The translations under genes and the position numbers were made by a program. From Vreelandella olivaria (GTDB lineage Bacteria > Pseudomonadota > Gammaproteobacteria > Pseudomonadales > Halomonadaceae), in NCBI GenBank assembly GCA_004295565.1, contig AP019416.1, positions 4,898,001 to 4,962,000 on the forward strand: a DNA stretch of 64,000 nt. Direction: 5' to 3'. This document shows positions 22,031 to 30,438 of the stretch, in pieces. Position 1 is the first letter of the stretch, and each line of letters starts with the position of its first letter. The notes beneath the pieces are model-generated. The model was given only the letters and a program-made list of their open reading frames with translations, did not search any database and was not told the DNA's origin.

Positions 22031-22725
22031 TCACTCGTTACCACCTTCGCTTTGATCTCGGTTCTCTGCGCGACGCATCCTATCACGCAGGGTCGGATAG
22101 GCAATATCTTCTACCTCATCACCTGCTTCGCTGTAGTACTGCCACAATTGGCCTACGTCCATATACAAATGAAACCCTGCACTAGGATCACTGTAGGGCA
22201 CCGCAAGAGTCACACAGATTGGGCTACTGTGATCACTTTCTGACCATTTTGTTGTGTGAGGCAGCAATAACGCATGAAGAGCCTCTTGGCTAGGCCCTAA
22301 AGGTGAGGCGGATGCCTTAAAAGATCAGGATGTTGTTTCTCCAGCCGTTCATTTTCTCTACTAAGATCGCGCCGGAATTTAGCATCTCGAATAGGGGTGT
22401 CCTACCCATCGTAATAACGCTAGTAGTGATTTGCATGGTACCGGCACGAATAAGTGCGTAATAGCCGCCCGCAGGCTTAGTCGCTTGGTTACTCGCTTCG
22501 AATTTTTCATCTTTTGGCAGGCTTAGCAGGGCTTCCTGCACGGTGAAATGATGTGACTGCGGCCCTGGCCTGCCAGGGCACGTGCCTATACGTCTCTTTG
22601 AGGTGGCTATCGCTCTTCTGAAAAGCCGCCTCTATGCTTTCGAGCATTTGTTGTAAGCGATGGCTAGGTAGTTCCTGGCAAATAAAGCGGCACAACTCTT
22701 CTTTGTTCAGTTCTGCTTGATTCAC
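22031..22725 (-). CDS. Unknown ~230-aa protein upstream of the ImmA regulator, frameshifted
   Basis: I do not recognise this family. It starts with GTG at 22725 with AGGAG six bases upstream (MNQAELNKEELCRFICQELP). After breaks near 22560, 22380 and 22305 the reconstructed protein continues EALLSLPKDEKFEASNQ, GGYYALIRAGTMQITTSVIT, KFRRDLSRENERLEKQHPDL (charged, likely coiled coil), LGPSQEALHALLLPHTTKW and an acidic C-terminus. No transmembrane segment or catalytic motif is evident. It is the first gene of the defence string and lies one base from the XRE-ImmA gene, so it may be its substrate, partner or sensor. The last two breaks are repaired by adding A and T to short runs. Confidence 0.6.
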
Positions 22726-22740
22726 GAGCGACTCCTGGGC

Positions 22741-22925
22741 AGGAAAGCGATCCGGTAAAGCGGATTATAGATACGTATTTTCCTGTTATCCATGCTAATT
22801 TTTATGTCAGCAAGAAAGCGACCCCATACTCGTCCATTTATGTCGTCTTATAAATTGCTTTTAAAGAGGCTAGCAACTAATGTGTTGCCATAAACCAAAA
22901 AAGCAACTTATTTGATGACATCGCC
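22741..22925. promoter_or_regulatory. Divergent control region with GCAAC inverted repeat
   Basis: This 185-bp AT-rich intergenic region lies between the defence string (minus) and hipBA-2 (plus). A perfect inverted repeat GCAAC-N6-GTTGC lies at 22873-22888. The half-site AGCAACT recurs 39 bp downstream at about 22911. This is a candidate HipB-2 operator because the hipB ATG is only 37 bp after the palindrome. Promoter boxes were not assigned. Confidence 0.45.
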
Positions 22926-23237
22926 ATGCCGTTACTGGATCAAATCAAAAAGCGCCGTATCGCGCTAGGCTTCAAACAAAGTGACATGCAGATGCGGGTG
23001 GGAATGTCGCGCCAGCAGTATCAACGGCTTGAAGCCAGTGGCAACCCGCGCCTTAACACGTTAGAACTGGTGGCTAAGGGGTTGAACAGCGAGATTATGT
23101 TGATCCCCCAAGAGAAACGCGACGCGGTTTTGGCCCTCCTCGCAGGTCATATAACGGGCACACCTTCCTCCGATATGGCGGACAACAGCGATAGCGTCAT
23201 TGATGACCCATGGAAAGGCTTACTAGAGGATGATTAA
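22926..23237 (+). CDS. HipB-like XRE antitoxin (module 2)
   Basis: 103-aa DNA-binding antitoxin. The helix-turn-helix is at residues ~15-45 (FKQSDMQMRVGMSRQQYQRL), followed by NPRLNTLELVAKGLNSEIML as in E. coli HipB. The C-terminal tail DDPWKGLLEDD is of the type that docks into HipA. It lies 18 bp before hipA-2 in classical antitoxin-first order and is probably autoregulated through the GCAAC repeat. Intact. Confidence 0.87.
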   Translation: MPLLDQIKKRRIALGFKQSDMQMRVGMSRQQYQRLEASGNPRLNTLELVAKGLNSEIMLIPQEKRDAVLALLAGHITGTPSSDMADNSDSVIDDPWKGLLEDD

Positions 23238-23255
23238 CCGTACGAAGGGGGCTAA

Positions 23256-24551
23256 ATGGATCGATTGAGCATTCTGCAGCTTTCTTTGCATGGGAGCGTG
23301 GTGGGTCATCTTGCGGGTTATTCCCATGGCAAGAATATCCTGCTGTTCGATGATGAGTTTCGCCGCAACCCTGAGCGGCCAACGCTTAGTCTGATTACGC
23401 ACCCTAATTTCCCTAAATCTGAAGAGATTTTAGCGAGAGACTGGTCGAGGGACCAACGGTTGCATCCTATGTTATCTAACCTGCTGCCTGAAGGTGCGCT
23501 GCGTGAACTGCTCGCACATAGTTTGAAAACCCACATTGACCATGAGTTCTCTCTTCTAGCATGGCTTGGTCTTGACCTTCCCGGCGCACTCATCGCACGC
23601 CCACTCTCCCCAGACAACATCCCGGCGAAGGTACTGGCTCGGTTGCCACACGCACGACCTGAAACAATTGAGTATCCGCCAGTACTAGCGTCTGGCAATA
23701 AATTTTCGTTGGCTGGCGTACAGATGAAGTTCTCCATGAAGGAGAAAGATGGCCGTTATAACCTGATCCATAGTGCCGTTGATGATAGGAGTGCGGAGTT
23801 GGGTGAGTGGATTATCAAAACGCCCTCCACCCAGCATGCTTACGTTCCCTTAAACGAATTTTCGGCAATGCAACTGGCGGCCCTTGCTGGCATCGATATG
23901 CCGGAAACACGCTTGGTCGCGCTCAATACGTTAGACAACTTGCCTGCTATCCGTTTGCCAGAAGAGTCCATGGCGTTTGCTATCAAGCGTTTTGATCGCC
24001 AGCGCGGCTTGCAAGGTACCGAGCGCGTTCATATGGAGGATTTTGCTCAAGTCTTGGCGAAATATCCCCATGAAAAGTATGGATCGGCTAACTATGAGCA
24101 AATCGGCCGTATTTTGTACCAGTTTTCCGGGGATGCCATTGCGGATGCCCAGCAGTTTGCCCGACGCCTGCTGGTAAACATTTTGCTCGCCAATGGCGAT
24201 GCTCACTTAAAAACTGGAGCCTTTTGTACTCTGATCGCTACACGCCACGGCTATCACCCGCTTACGACATTGTGACCACCAGCGTATATATGGACAACGA
24301 GCGTACTACCGCGCTCAATATGGCTGGCCAAAAGTGTGGTATCAAACCTCGATGGAAAGCTTTCAGCATTGGGCCAAAAAGCCGATATTCCTTGGCGCTT
24401 AATCAAGCTCCACCTAGATGACACGCTTGATAAAGCCCGCAACTTATGGCCTCAAGCACTGACGGAGCTACCAATGCATGAGCCCCACAAGCAGGCACTG
24501 CGTGCACATTGGCAGCGTCTCCATACTGATTTTCGTCTGCCTAGCGGTTAA
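23256..24551 (+). CDS. HipA-family Ser/Thr kinase toxin (module 2), frameshifted
   Basis: Toxin kinase of ~432 aa over three frames. It has the conserved LAGVQMKFSM loop near residue 152 (holding the autophosphorylation-type region), the catalytic loop NGDAHLKNWSLLY after restoring one A near 24212, and the metal-binding PAYDIVTT. A second break near 24335 leads to the C-terminus ending HTDFRLPSG. It belongs to a different subgroup from the HipA at 4207-5553, which has a GGEAPK loop and the opposite gene order. It forms an operon with hipB-2. Confidence 0.87.
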
Positions 24552-24576
24552 CGGCGATTTTTAATAGCGGGAAGCA

Positions 24577-25455
24577 TCACTCAATATTCTGAATCTGTTC
24601 CCGCATCTGCTCGATCAACACCTTCAGCTCCACCGCGCAGCGGGTCGTCTCAGCCACCACCGATTTTGACGACAACGTATTAGCTTCGCGGTTGAGTTCC
24701 TGCATCAGGAAATCCAGCCGGCGGCCTTTGGGGCCTTTCTGGGCGAGCTGGTGGCGCACTTCTTCGATATGCGCGGCCAGGCGATCTAGTTCTTCGTCCA
24801 CATCGGCTTTTTGCGCTACCAATACCAGTTCGGCCTCCAGGCGCTGGGGGTCTAGCTCTGTCTTGGCGATTTCTAAACGCTCCAGCAGTTGGGCGCGTTG
24901 GCGCTCCAGAATCTGTGGCAACAAGCTGCGCACGGTGGCCACCTGCTCGCTTACGGCGGTTAGTCGGGTGGTGATCATCTCGGCGAGCTTTTCGCCTTCA
25001 CGGGCGCGGGCGTCGATCAGCTCATTTAGCGCTTGGTCAAACAGCGTTTTGGCGGCGGCTTTTATGGCGTCTTGGTCAAGGTGCTGAGTTTCCATTACAC
25101 CGGGCTGGTTGAGAAGCGCAAGTGTGGTGGGCGGCACGGCGCTGGGCACTTGCTGCTGAATGGCGGTTAGCGCATCCGCAATGGCGGCTAGGCGGACGCT
25201 GTTAACGGCGGGGGCTTGGGCGGTTTCGGCGCTCTCAAACCTTACGCTGCACTCCACTTTTCCACGGGCCAAGCGGGTGCGTAGCGCTTCACGCAGCACT
25301 GGCTCTAGGTCACGCAGGGTTTCATGCAGGCGGAAGTGTGGCTCTAAATAGCGCTGATTCACCGAGCGAATCTCCACCTGCAGCGTGCCAAACGGGGCAG
25401 CCTGCTCAGTGCGGGCAAAGGCGGTCATGCTGTGTACGCGGCTGGAAGTGGCCAT
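24577..25455 (-). CDS. yicC: YicC/YloC family endoribonuclease
   Basis: Conserved endoribonuclease family, 292 aa and intact. It starts HSMTAFARTE, contains SVNQRYLEPHFRL, and ends with the family signature GRRLDFLMQELNREANTLSSK and the helical EMREQIQNIE-type tail. In E. coli yicC lies beside rph; here it is separated from rph by the 7.6-kb sugar module and from gmk by the defence region. AGGA lies upstream of the ATG at 25455. Confidence 0.93.
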   Translation of the reverse strand: MATSSRVHSMTAFARTEQAAPFGTLQVEIRSVNQRYLEPHFRLHETLRDLEPVLREALRTRLARGKVECSVRFESAETAQAPAVNSVRLAAIADALTAIQQQVPSAVPPTTLALLNQPGVMETQHLDQDAIKAAAKTLFDQALNELIDARAREGEKLAEMITTRLTAVSEQVATVRSLLPQILERQRAQLLERLEIAKTELDPQRLEAELVLVAQKADVDEELDRLAAHIEEVRHQLAQKGPKGRRLDFLMQELNREANTLSSKSVVAETTRCAVELKVLIEQMREQIQNIE

Positions 25456-25530
25456 GTTTCATCCTGGTAGTGAATAACGGTGTATAACGCATTGCCAACA
25501 GGCCCTAAATGGCTAGCCTATTCATTCGAT

Positions 25531-26574
25531 TCAGTAAATGCTGTGCGAAAGAGCCTCTCTAACACCCATTATTTCTGGCTGAACCTCTATGAGCAGACGT
25601 GGATCCTGCGGTGGCGTATCAATCAGCTCAAAGACGCGGTCGATCATTTCGATCACATTTTGCCGAACCATCATCAAACGCGGATGAAAGGCAGCGGCTA
25701 GAGGATCCCAGTCAAAACAGCCGAAAATAATATCATCCAGATAATAGCCATTTAGCTGTAGTCCGCGAACAATGCCTTCAAGGGAAATAGTGGAGTTGAC
25801 GAACATAGCGCTGGGCGGGGTAGACCGCTTAAGCATATACCTTTCAAGGGCAGTCTGAGCCTTATCGGCAGCATAATCACAGGGGAGAATATTCTCTTCC
25901 GCCGTCACTAGCCCCACTTCCTCTCTTGCTTGCTTGAAGCCGGCAATACGCTCGCGGGTATTGTGATCCTCCTCACGGCCGCCAATAAAGAGTACAGGGT
26001 CGTCACTGCGCTTCTCTTCAGCAAGGCGGTTGAGAATGGCATGAGTGAGCTGTCGCGCGCCCTCACGGTTATTGGAAATCACCGACGGTGCCTTACTGCC
26101 AGGAAGGTCGAGATTAATGCTTTGCACGCCGCTCTCTGCACACATCTGCGCAATCGTATCGGGATCCGTTGCGCCGGTGCATACCAGGCACTCGACACGG
26201 TAAGCAAGCATCATACGGGCAGCTTCACACTCTTGCTTGGGATCTCGATTCGTACACGAAACAATCGCAAACAGCCCCCGACGCCGTGCTTCTGCTTCGA
26301 AGTGTTGGGCTATCGAACTGAAATAGCGGTTGTCGTACAGCGGCAAAATCATGCCGATGATACCTGAGCGCTCACGCCGCAAGGCACGGGCCTGCATGTT
26401 GGCCGAATAGCCCTCAGCCTGTGCAAGCGAAAGAATTTTGCTGGCCAGTTTCTTGCTGATGCGACGGCGCTGCCAAGTGCCGTTGAGCACGGCACTGACG
26501 GTACTAGGCGATGTTTCTGCCAACCTCGCCAGGTCGTAAATAGTCAGCCGCTTGGATGAAGAGTCGCTAACCAC
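25531..26574 (-). CDS. LacI-family transcriptional regulator of the sugar module
   Basis: 347-aa repressor. The N-terminal HTH is LTIYDLARLAETSPSTVSAV, with the hinge helix region SANMQARALRRERSG, then a periplasmic-binding-protein-like effector domain (GIIGMILPLYDNRYFSS to EIMGVREALS). It starts with GTG at 26574, with AAGGAG seven bases upstream. It diverges from the sugar ABC operon, and a perfect 22-bp palindrome lies 67 bp above its start. It most likely represses that operon until a pentose, polyol or related sugar binds. Confidence 0.88.
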   Translation of the reverse strand: MVSDSSSKRLTIYDLARLAETSPSTVSAVLNGTWQRRRISKKLASKILSLAQAEGYSANMQARALRRERSGIIGMILPLYDNRYFSSIAQHFEAEARRRGLFAIVSCTNRDPKQECEAARMMLAYRVECLVCTGATDPDTIAQMCAESGVQSINLDLPGSKAPSVISNNREGARQLTHAILNRLAEEKRSDDPVLFIGGREEDHNTRERIAGFKQAREEVGLVTAEENILPCDYAADKAQTALERYMLKRSTPPSAMFVNSTISLEGIVRGLQLNGYYLDDIIFGCFDWDPLAAAFHPRLMMVRQNVIEMIDRVFELIDTPPQDPRLLIEVQPEIMGVREALSHSIY

Positions 26575-26640
26575 GTGGCAGCTCCTTGGGATTAGATAAA
26601 AGTAGCATTGACGTAATGCTGTAATAGATCAATCCTACGT

Positions 26641-26662
26641 TATGCACAACCGATTGTGCATA
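26641..26662. promoter_or_regulatory. 22-bp palindromic operator for the LacI regulator
   Basis: TATGCACAA-CCGA-TTGTGCATA, with perfect 9-bp arms. It sits in the divergent region between the LacI gene and the binding-protein gene, the expected place for a LacI-family operator. Confidence 0.7.
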
Positions 26663-26736
26663 CTCGATAAAATGACAATAACGATAGCGATGACGCATCG
26701 CTTAGGTACCACTCAACGTATCCAGCACTGTGTAAA

Positions 26737-26781
26737 GTTCCTATGCATTAAGTTCTTATGCATTAAATTCCTATGCATTGT
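26737..26781. repeat. Three tandem 15-bp repeats in the sugar-operon leader
   Basis: The units are GTTCCTATGCATTAA, GTTCTTATGCATTAA and ATTCCTATGCATTGT, each centred on the palindrome ATGCAT. The array lies 124 bp upstream of the binding-protein ATG. It may hold extra regulator half-sites (ATGCA is shared with the upstream operator) or simply be a slippage array. The rest of the 330-bp intergenic region shows no gene. Confidence 0.6.
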
Positions 26782-26904
26782 GAGGCTCGGAAGCGTCTGC
26801 GCCATTTCATTTGACCATGACGCAACGTACAGCAGCACTATTAAAGCGCTTCAATGCACGCTATTCCACTGACTGGGTCAGCCAACAGCAAGCAGGAAAT
26901 CACA

Positions 26905-27888
26905 ATGAAATACAAAGCACTTCTTACCGCAGCTACGCTAACAGGCATTATCGGCAGCACTGGCGCAATGGCTCAGGAGTCTCCTACGATTGCCGTGGTC
27001 GCCAAAGTGGGTGGCATCCCCTGGTTCAATGCCATGGAAATGGGCATCGAACAAATGGGTGAAGAGCTTGGAGTAGAAGCCTATATGGTGGGCCCCACCA
27101 GTGCTGACCCCGCCCTGCAGGTGCGTGCGATCGAGGATCTGATCAGCCGTGGCGTTGATGTCATTGGCGTTGTCCCGAACGATCGCGAGGTTCTTGAGCC
27201 GGTATTGGAACGGGCACGTGATCAGGGAATTATCGTACTGACACATGAAAGCCCCGAATCGGTCAACATCGACTACGACTTTGAAATGATTTCAGCGCAG
27301 CAGTTAGGTGAGGAGCACGCCAAGCTATTGGCTGAAACCACCGGCTGCGAAGGCTCTTATGCCGTTTACGTGGGCGGTCTCAGCGTGCCCGCTCACAACG
27401 CCTGGGCCGATGCTGCCGTGAGCTGGCTCAATGATAACTGCTCGGGCTTGACTCAAGCCGCTGATCGTTTCGGCGTTGCCGAAAGCGTCGATGATAGCCG
27501 CAACACCACCCTGGACTTGCTGCGGGCCCACGAAGACTTGGCCGGCATCATGTCGTTTGGCAGCCAGGGAACCATCGGCGCGGCTCGGGCCGTGAAAGAG
27601 CGGGGGCTGGAAGGGGATGTAGCCGTTATGGGCCTGTTCTCTCCGGGCCAGGGCCGTCGCTTAGTGCACGAAGGTGTAATTACCGGTGGTTTCCAGTGGA
27701 GCCCTCTGGAGGCGGGCAAAGCGTTCGTTGCCCTGGGTGAGATGCTCTATAACGGCGAAGAGATTAGCGATGGCGCCGACTTGCCGGTACTGGGTGAAAT
27801 TACCCTGGACGGCAAAACGATCTTTGCCTCACAGCCACTCAAGCTGAGCAAAGATAGCGTGGATGAGTTGGCAGAACTCGGCCTGTAA
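26905..27888 (+). CDS. Sugar ABC transporter periplasmic binding protein (LsrB/RbsB type)
   Basis: Periplasmic solute receptor, 327 aa. The signal peptide is MKYKALLTAATLTGIIGSTG with likely cleavage at AMA-QE. The type I binding fold is of the autoinducer-2/rhamnose receptor subgroup (KVGGIPWFNAMEMGI, VGPTSADPALQVRAIEDLI, GVDVIGVVPNDREVL). I chose the ATG at 26905, with AGGA upstream, because it opens the signal peptide; the frame is open further upstream. It is the first gene of the binding protein-ATPase-permease-permease-kinase operon. Intact. Confidence 0.9.
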   Translation: MKYKALLTAATLTGIIGSTGAMAQESPTIAVVAKVGGIPWFNAMEMGIEQMGEELGVEAYMVGPTSADPALQVRAIEDLISRGVDVIGVVPNDREVLEPVLERARDQGIIVLTHESPESVNIDYDFEMISAQQLGEEHAKLLAETTGCEGSYAVYVGGLSVPAHNAWADAAVSWLNDNCSGLTQAADRFGVAESVDDSRNTTLDLLRAHEDLAGIMSFGSQGTIGAARAVKERGLEGDVAVMGLFSPGQGRRLVHEGVITGGFQWSPLEAGKAFVALGEMLYNGEEISDGADLPVLGEITLDGKTIFASQPLKLSKDSVDELAELGL

Positions 27889-27913
27889 TACCGCGCTTAT
27901 TGATCGTGTGAGA

Positions 27914-27940
27914 CTGCCGCGCTCCTGAAGAGCGCGGCAG
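27914..27940 (+). terminator. Intra-operon hairpin after the sugar-binding protein gene
   Basis: CTGCCGCGCTC, a 5-base loop and GAGCGCGGCAG form a perfect 11-bp stem between the receptor and ATPase genes. There is no T-run, so it is better read as an attenuator or 3-prime stabiliser that raises receptor mRNA relative to the membrane genes. Confidence 0.55.
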
Positions 27941-27963
27941 TGATGTTAAGAAAGGAGCCTTCA

Positions 27964-29447
27964 ATGGGCGATATCGCGATTCGAGCGCGCCACGTCAGCA
28001 AAGTTTTCGGACAAAGCCGGGTGCTCGATAATGTCGAATTCGAACTTCGCCGAGGTGAGATACTTTGCCTAGCGGGTGAAAACGGCTGCGGCAAAAGCAC
28101 CCTGATTAAAATTATCAACGGTGTTTACAAGCCTGAACCAGGCATTGAGTTCACGTTTGGCGATGAAACCCTATCTGCTATTAGTCCGAAAGAGGCACGC
28201 AGCCGGGGTATTCATGTTATCTGGCAAGACCTCGCACTGTTCCCGCACCTGACCGTCGCTGAAAATATCGTCTTTGATGACTACGTTGCCAAGCCTTGGC
28301 GGCCTATTTCCTATAAAGATACGCTGACGCAATCCCGCGAGATCATTCAGCAGTTTGGCCTCGACCTGGATCCGATGGCCCGTGTTGAAGACCTTTCGAT
28401 TGCCCATCGCCAACTCGTTGCAATTTGCCGCGTGCTGCGAGCAGGGGCCAGTATCATTTTTATGGATGAGCCCACCGCCTCGCTGACCTATAAAGAGGTG
28501 CAGACGCTGCTGGGCATTACCCGCTCACTGGCGGCGAAAGGCATTTCCATTGTGTTGGTCAGCCACCGGCTGGTGGAAGTGTTGGAGGTGTGCCAACGCG
28601 TCACCGTGCTCCGCAACGGGAAGCTGGTCGGCACCTACCCCACTGAAGGGATGACCCAGGCACGACTTTCAACCCTGATGACCGGGCTGGAACTTGAGTT
28701 CACCCCCGTGCTGAAATGCGTAAAGGCGCCCCGGTACTGGCGCTTAAAAACTTAAGCCGTGAAGGTGAATTTGAAAACATCTCTTTCACCCTGCATCGCG
28801 GTGAAATTCTTGGCCTGACGGGATTGCTGGGCGCAGGGCGCACCGAAATAGCTCACACGATTTTTGGGATGACCCAGCCCACTTCAGGGCAGTTGCTAAA
28901 GAGGGCAGCCGCTGACGCTACACTCCAACCGCGATGCGGTGCGTCATCGCATTGCCTACCTCTCTGAAGACCGACTCAATCTCGGCCTGGTGCAAAACCA
29001 GTCCATCAATATGAATACCGCAGTGACCGTACTACCAAAGCTGGAAAAACCACGCTTTTTTCTCTCCCCTCAGCGTATCAAGGCGCTGACCGCCCACTGG
29101 ATCGAGCAGCTTAAAACCAAGGTGAGTGACGCCGAGCTTGCGGTCTCCTCATTATCCGGCGGCAACCAGCAACGCATTGCGCTCGCTAAATGGCTGGCCA
29201 CTGAACCCGACGTTCTCATTCTTGACTGTCCGACAATCGGCGTCGATATAGGCGCCAAAGCCGGTATTTTCGACATCATCAGGAATCTTGCTGATCAGGG
29301 CATGGCCATCATTCTGATTTCGGATGAGGCCGGAGAAATCTGGATGAACGCAGATCGTGCGCTGGTATTGCGCGAGGGCGCATCTACTCCGAGGTCATAC
29401 CTGCGGAGACCACGGAAGAGGCGCTGGAGGCAATCATCAATGCATAA
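27964..29447 (+). CDS. Sugar ABC transporter ATPase, two-domain, frameshifted
   Basis: RbsA/LsrA-like double ATPase, ~494 aa. Domain 1 has Walker A GENGCGKSTLIK, a degenerate signature LSIAHRQLVAI and Walker B IIFMDEPTAS. Domain 2 has a degenerate P-loop GLLGAGRTEI, signature LSGGNQQRIALAKWL and a Walker B LILDCPTIGVD in which the usual Glu is Cys. Breaks lie near 28715, 28900 and 29380. The last (GGG for GGGG) restores REGRIYSEVIPAETTEEALE and a stop at 29445-29447. Without that repair the frame runs falsely into the permease. ATG at 27964 with AAGGAG upstream. Confidence 0.86.
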
Positions 29448-30438
29448 ACGACTGCTAAACAGAAGGATCGGCACTGAAGGTGCTCTCTTCTGTATCCTCA
29501 TGTTGCTGTGCGTGGTGTTGGCACTAGCGACCGATAGCTTTCTAACCTTACAAAACCTGTTCGACCTGCTTAATAATCAGTCGGTCAATATCATCTTTGC
29601 CGTGGGCCTGGTCGTTGTTTTGATCGCGGGTGGGATAGATATTTCCTTTGCAGTGGCGGCATCCGTGGTGCAGTACGTGGTGCTGTCACTGCTGATGAAT
29701 TACCTGGGCGGGGGCAACTGGTTACTTGGCATCCTGCTTTCGATGCTGGTTGGCATGCTACTGGGGCTCTTCAATGCGCTGCTGATCCATCGCTTCCGAA
29801 TCGTTTCGATCATCGTCACCATCGGCACATTTAACCTGTTTTTCGGCCTTTTGATGTACTTCACCCGGGGAGTCTCCATCTACGATATCCCCGATTGGCT
29901 CTACTACTCCGTTCCGCTGCTTGACCTACCCGCCGAACGCGGATCAGCCACGCTCTACTTACCCGCGGCAGTTATGGTGGTGATGGTAATACTCACCTGG
30001 TTCATTCTGGCCCGTACCGGTTTTGGGCGTGCTGTCTACGGCTTCGGTTCAAACCCCGAGTCAGCTCGCCGTTCTGGCGTGAGCGTCTGGAAGATTCATG
30101 CCTTTGCCTACGGCTGGCTGGGACTATGCGCAGGTATGGCGGGATTGATGCAGGCACATATCGTACAAGAGGTCGTGCCCAACGCCTTGATAGGCCAGGA
30201 GTTGCCAATTCTGGCGGCTGTCGTGCTAGGCGGCGCCACCCTGGGTGGTGGGCGCGGCTCAGTGCTCGGCGCCGTACTGGGTGTGCTGCTTCTCGCCGTT
30301 GTCCAAAACGGCCTGAATCTGCTGGGCGTGACTCCTTACGCCTTCCGCATGATTGTCGGGCTGATCATCTTGATTGCGATCACCACCAGCAACCTTGGCA
30401 ACCTGTTGCCCCGCACCACCAAGGCGAGGAACGTATGA
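29440..30438 (+). CDS. Sugar ABC transporter permease 1 (LsrC/RbsC type)
   Basis: Inner-membrane permease of the branched-chain/ribose type, 332 aa with about nine hydrophobic segments. Typical motifs are GLVVVLIAGGIDISF near residue 65 and LGGATLGGGRGSVLGAVLG near 270. The start ATG (MHKRLLNRRIG) overlaps the ATPase stop by eight bases, and its stop overlaps the next permease start. Intact. Confidence 0.88.
   Translation: MHKRLLNRRIGTEGALFCILMLLCVVLALATDSFLTLQNLFDLLNNQSVNIIFAVGLVVVLIAGGIDISFAVAASVVQYVVLSLLMNYLGGGNWLLGILLSMLVGMLLGLFNALLIHRFRIVSIIVTIGTFNLFFGLLMYFTRGVSIYDIPDWLYYSVPLLDLPAERGSATLYLPAAVMVVMVILTWFILARTGFGRAVYGFGSNPESARRSGVSVWKIHAFAYGWLGLCAGMAGLMQAHIVQEVVPNALIGQELPILAAVVLGGATLGGGRGSVLGAVLGVLLLAVVQNGLNLLGVTPYAFRMIVGLIILIAITTSNLGNLLPRTTKARNV

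Noticed and set aside
9968-22725. BREX or DISARM locus
   Set aside because: No PglZ alkaline-phosphatase-like protein, BrxC-like ATPase, DrmA/DrmB or PLD gene is present. Only the methyltransferase and SNF2 helicase overlap with those systems.
28939-30438. A 499-aa frame that looks like an ABC ATPase fused to a permease
   Set aside because: One G missing near 29380 moves the ATPase end into the permease frame. The corrected ATPase stops at 29447, and the permease has its own ATG at 29440.
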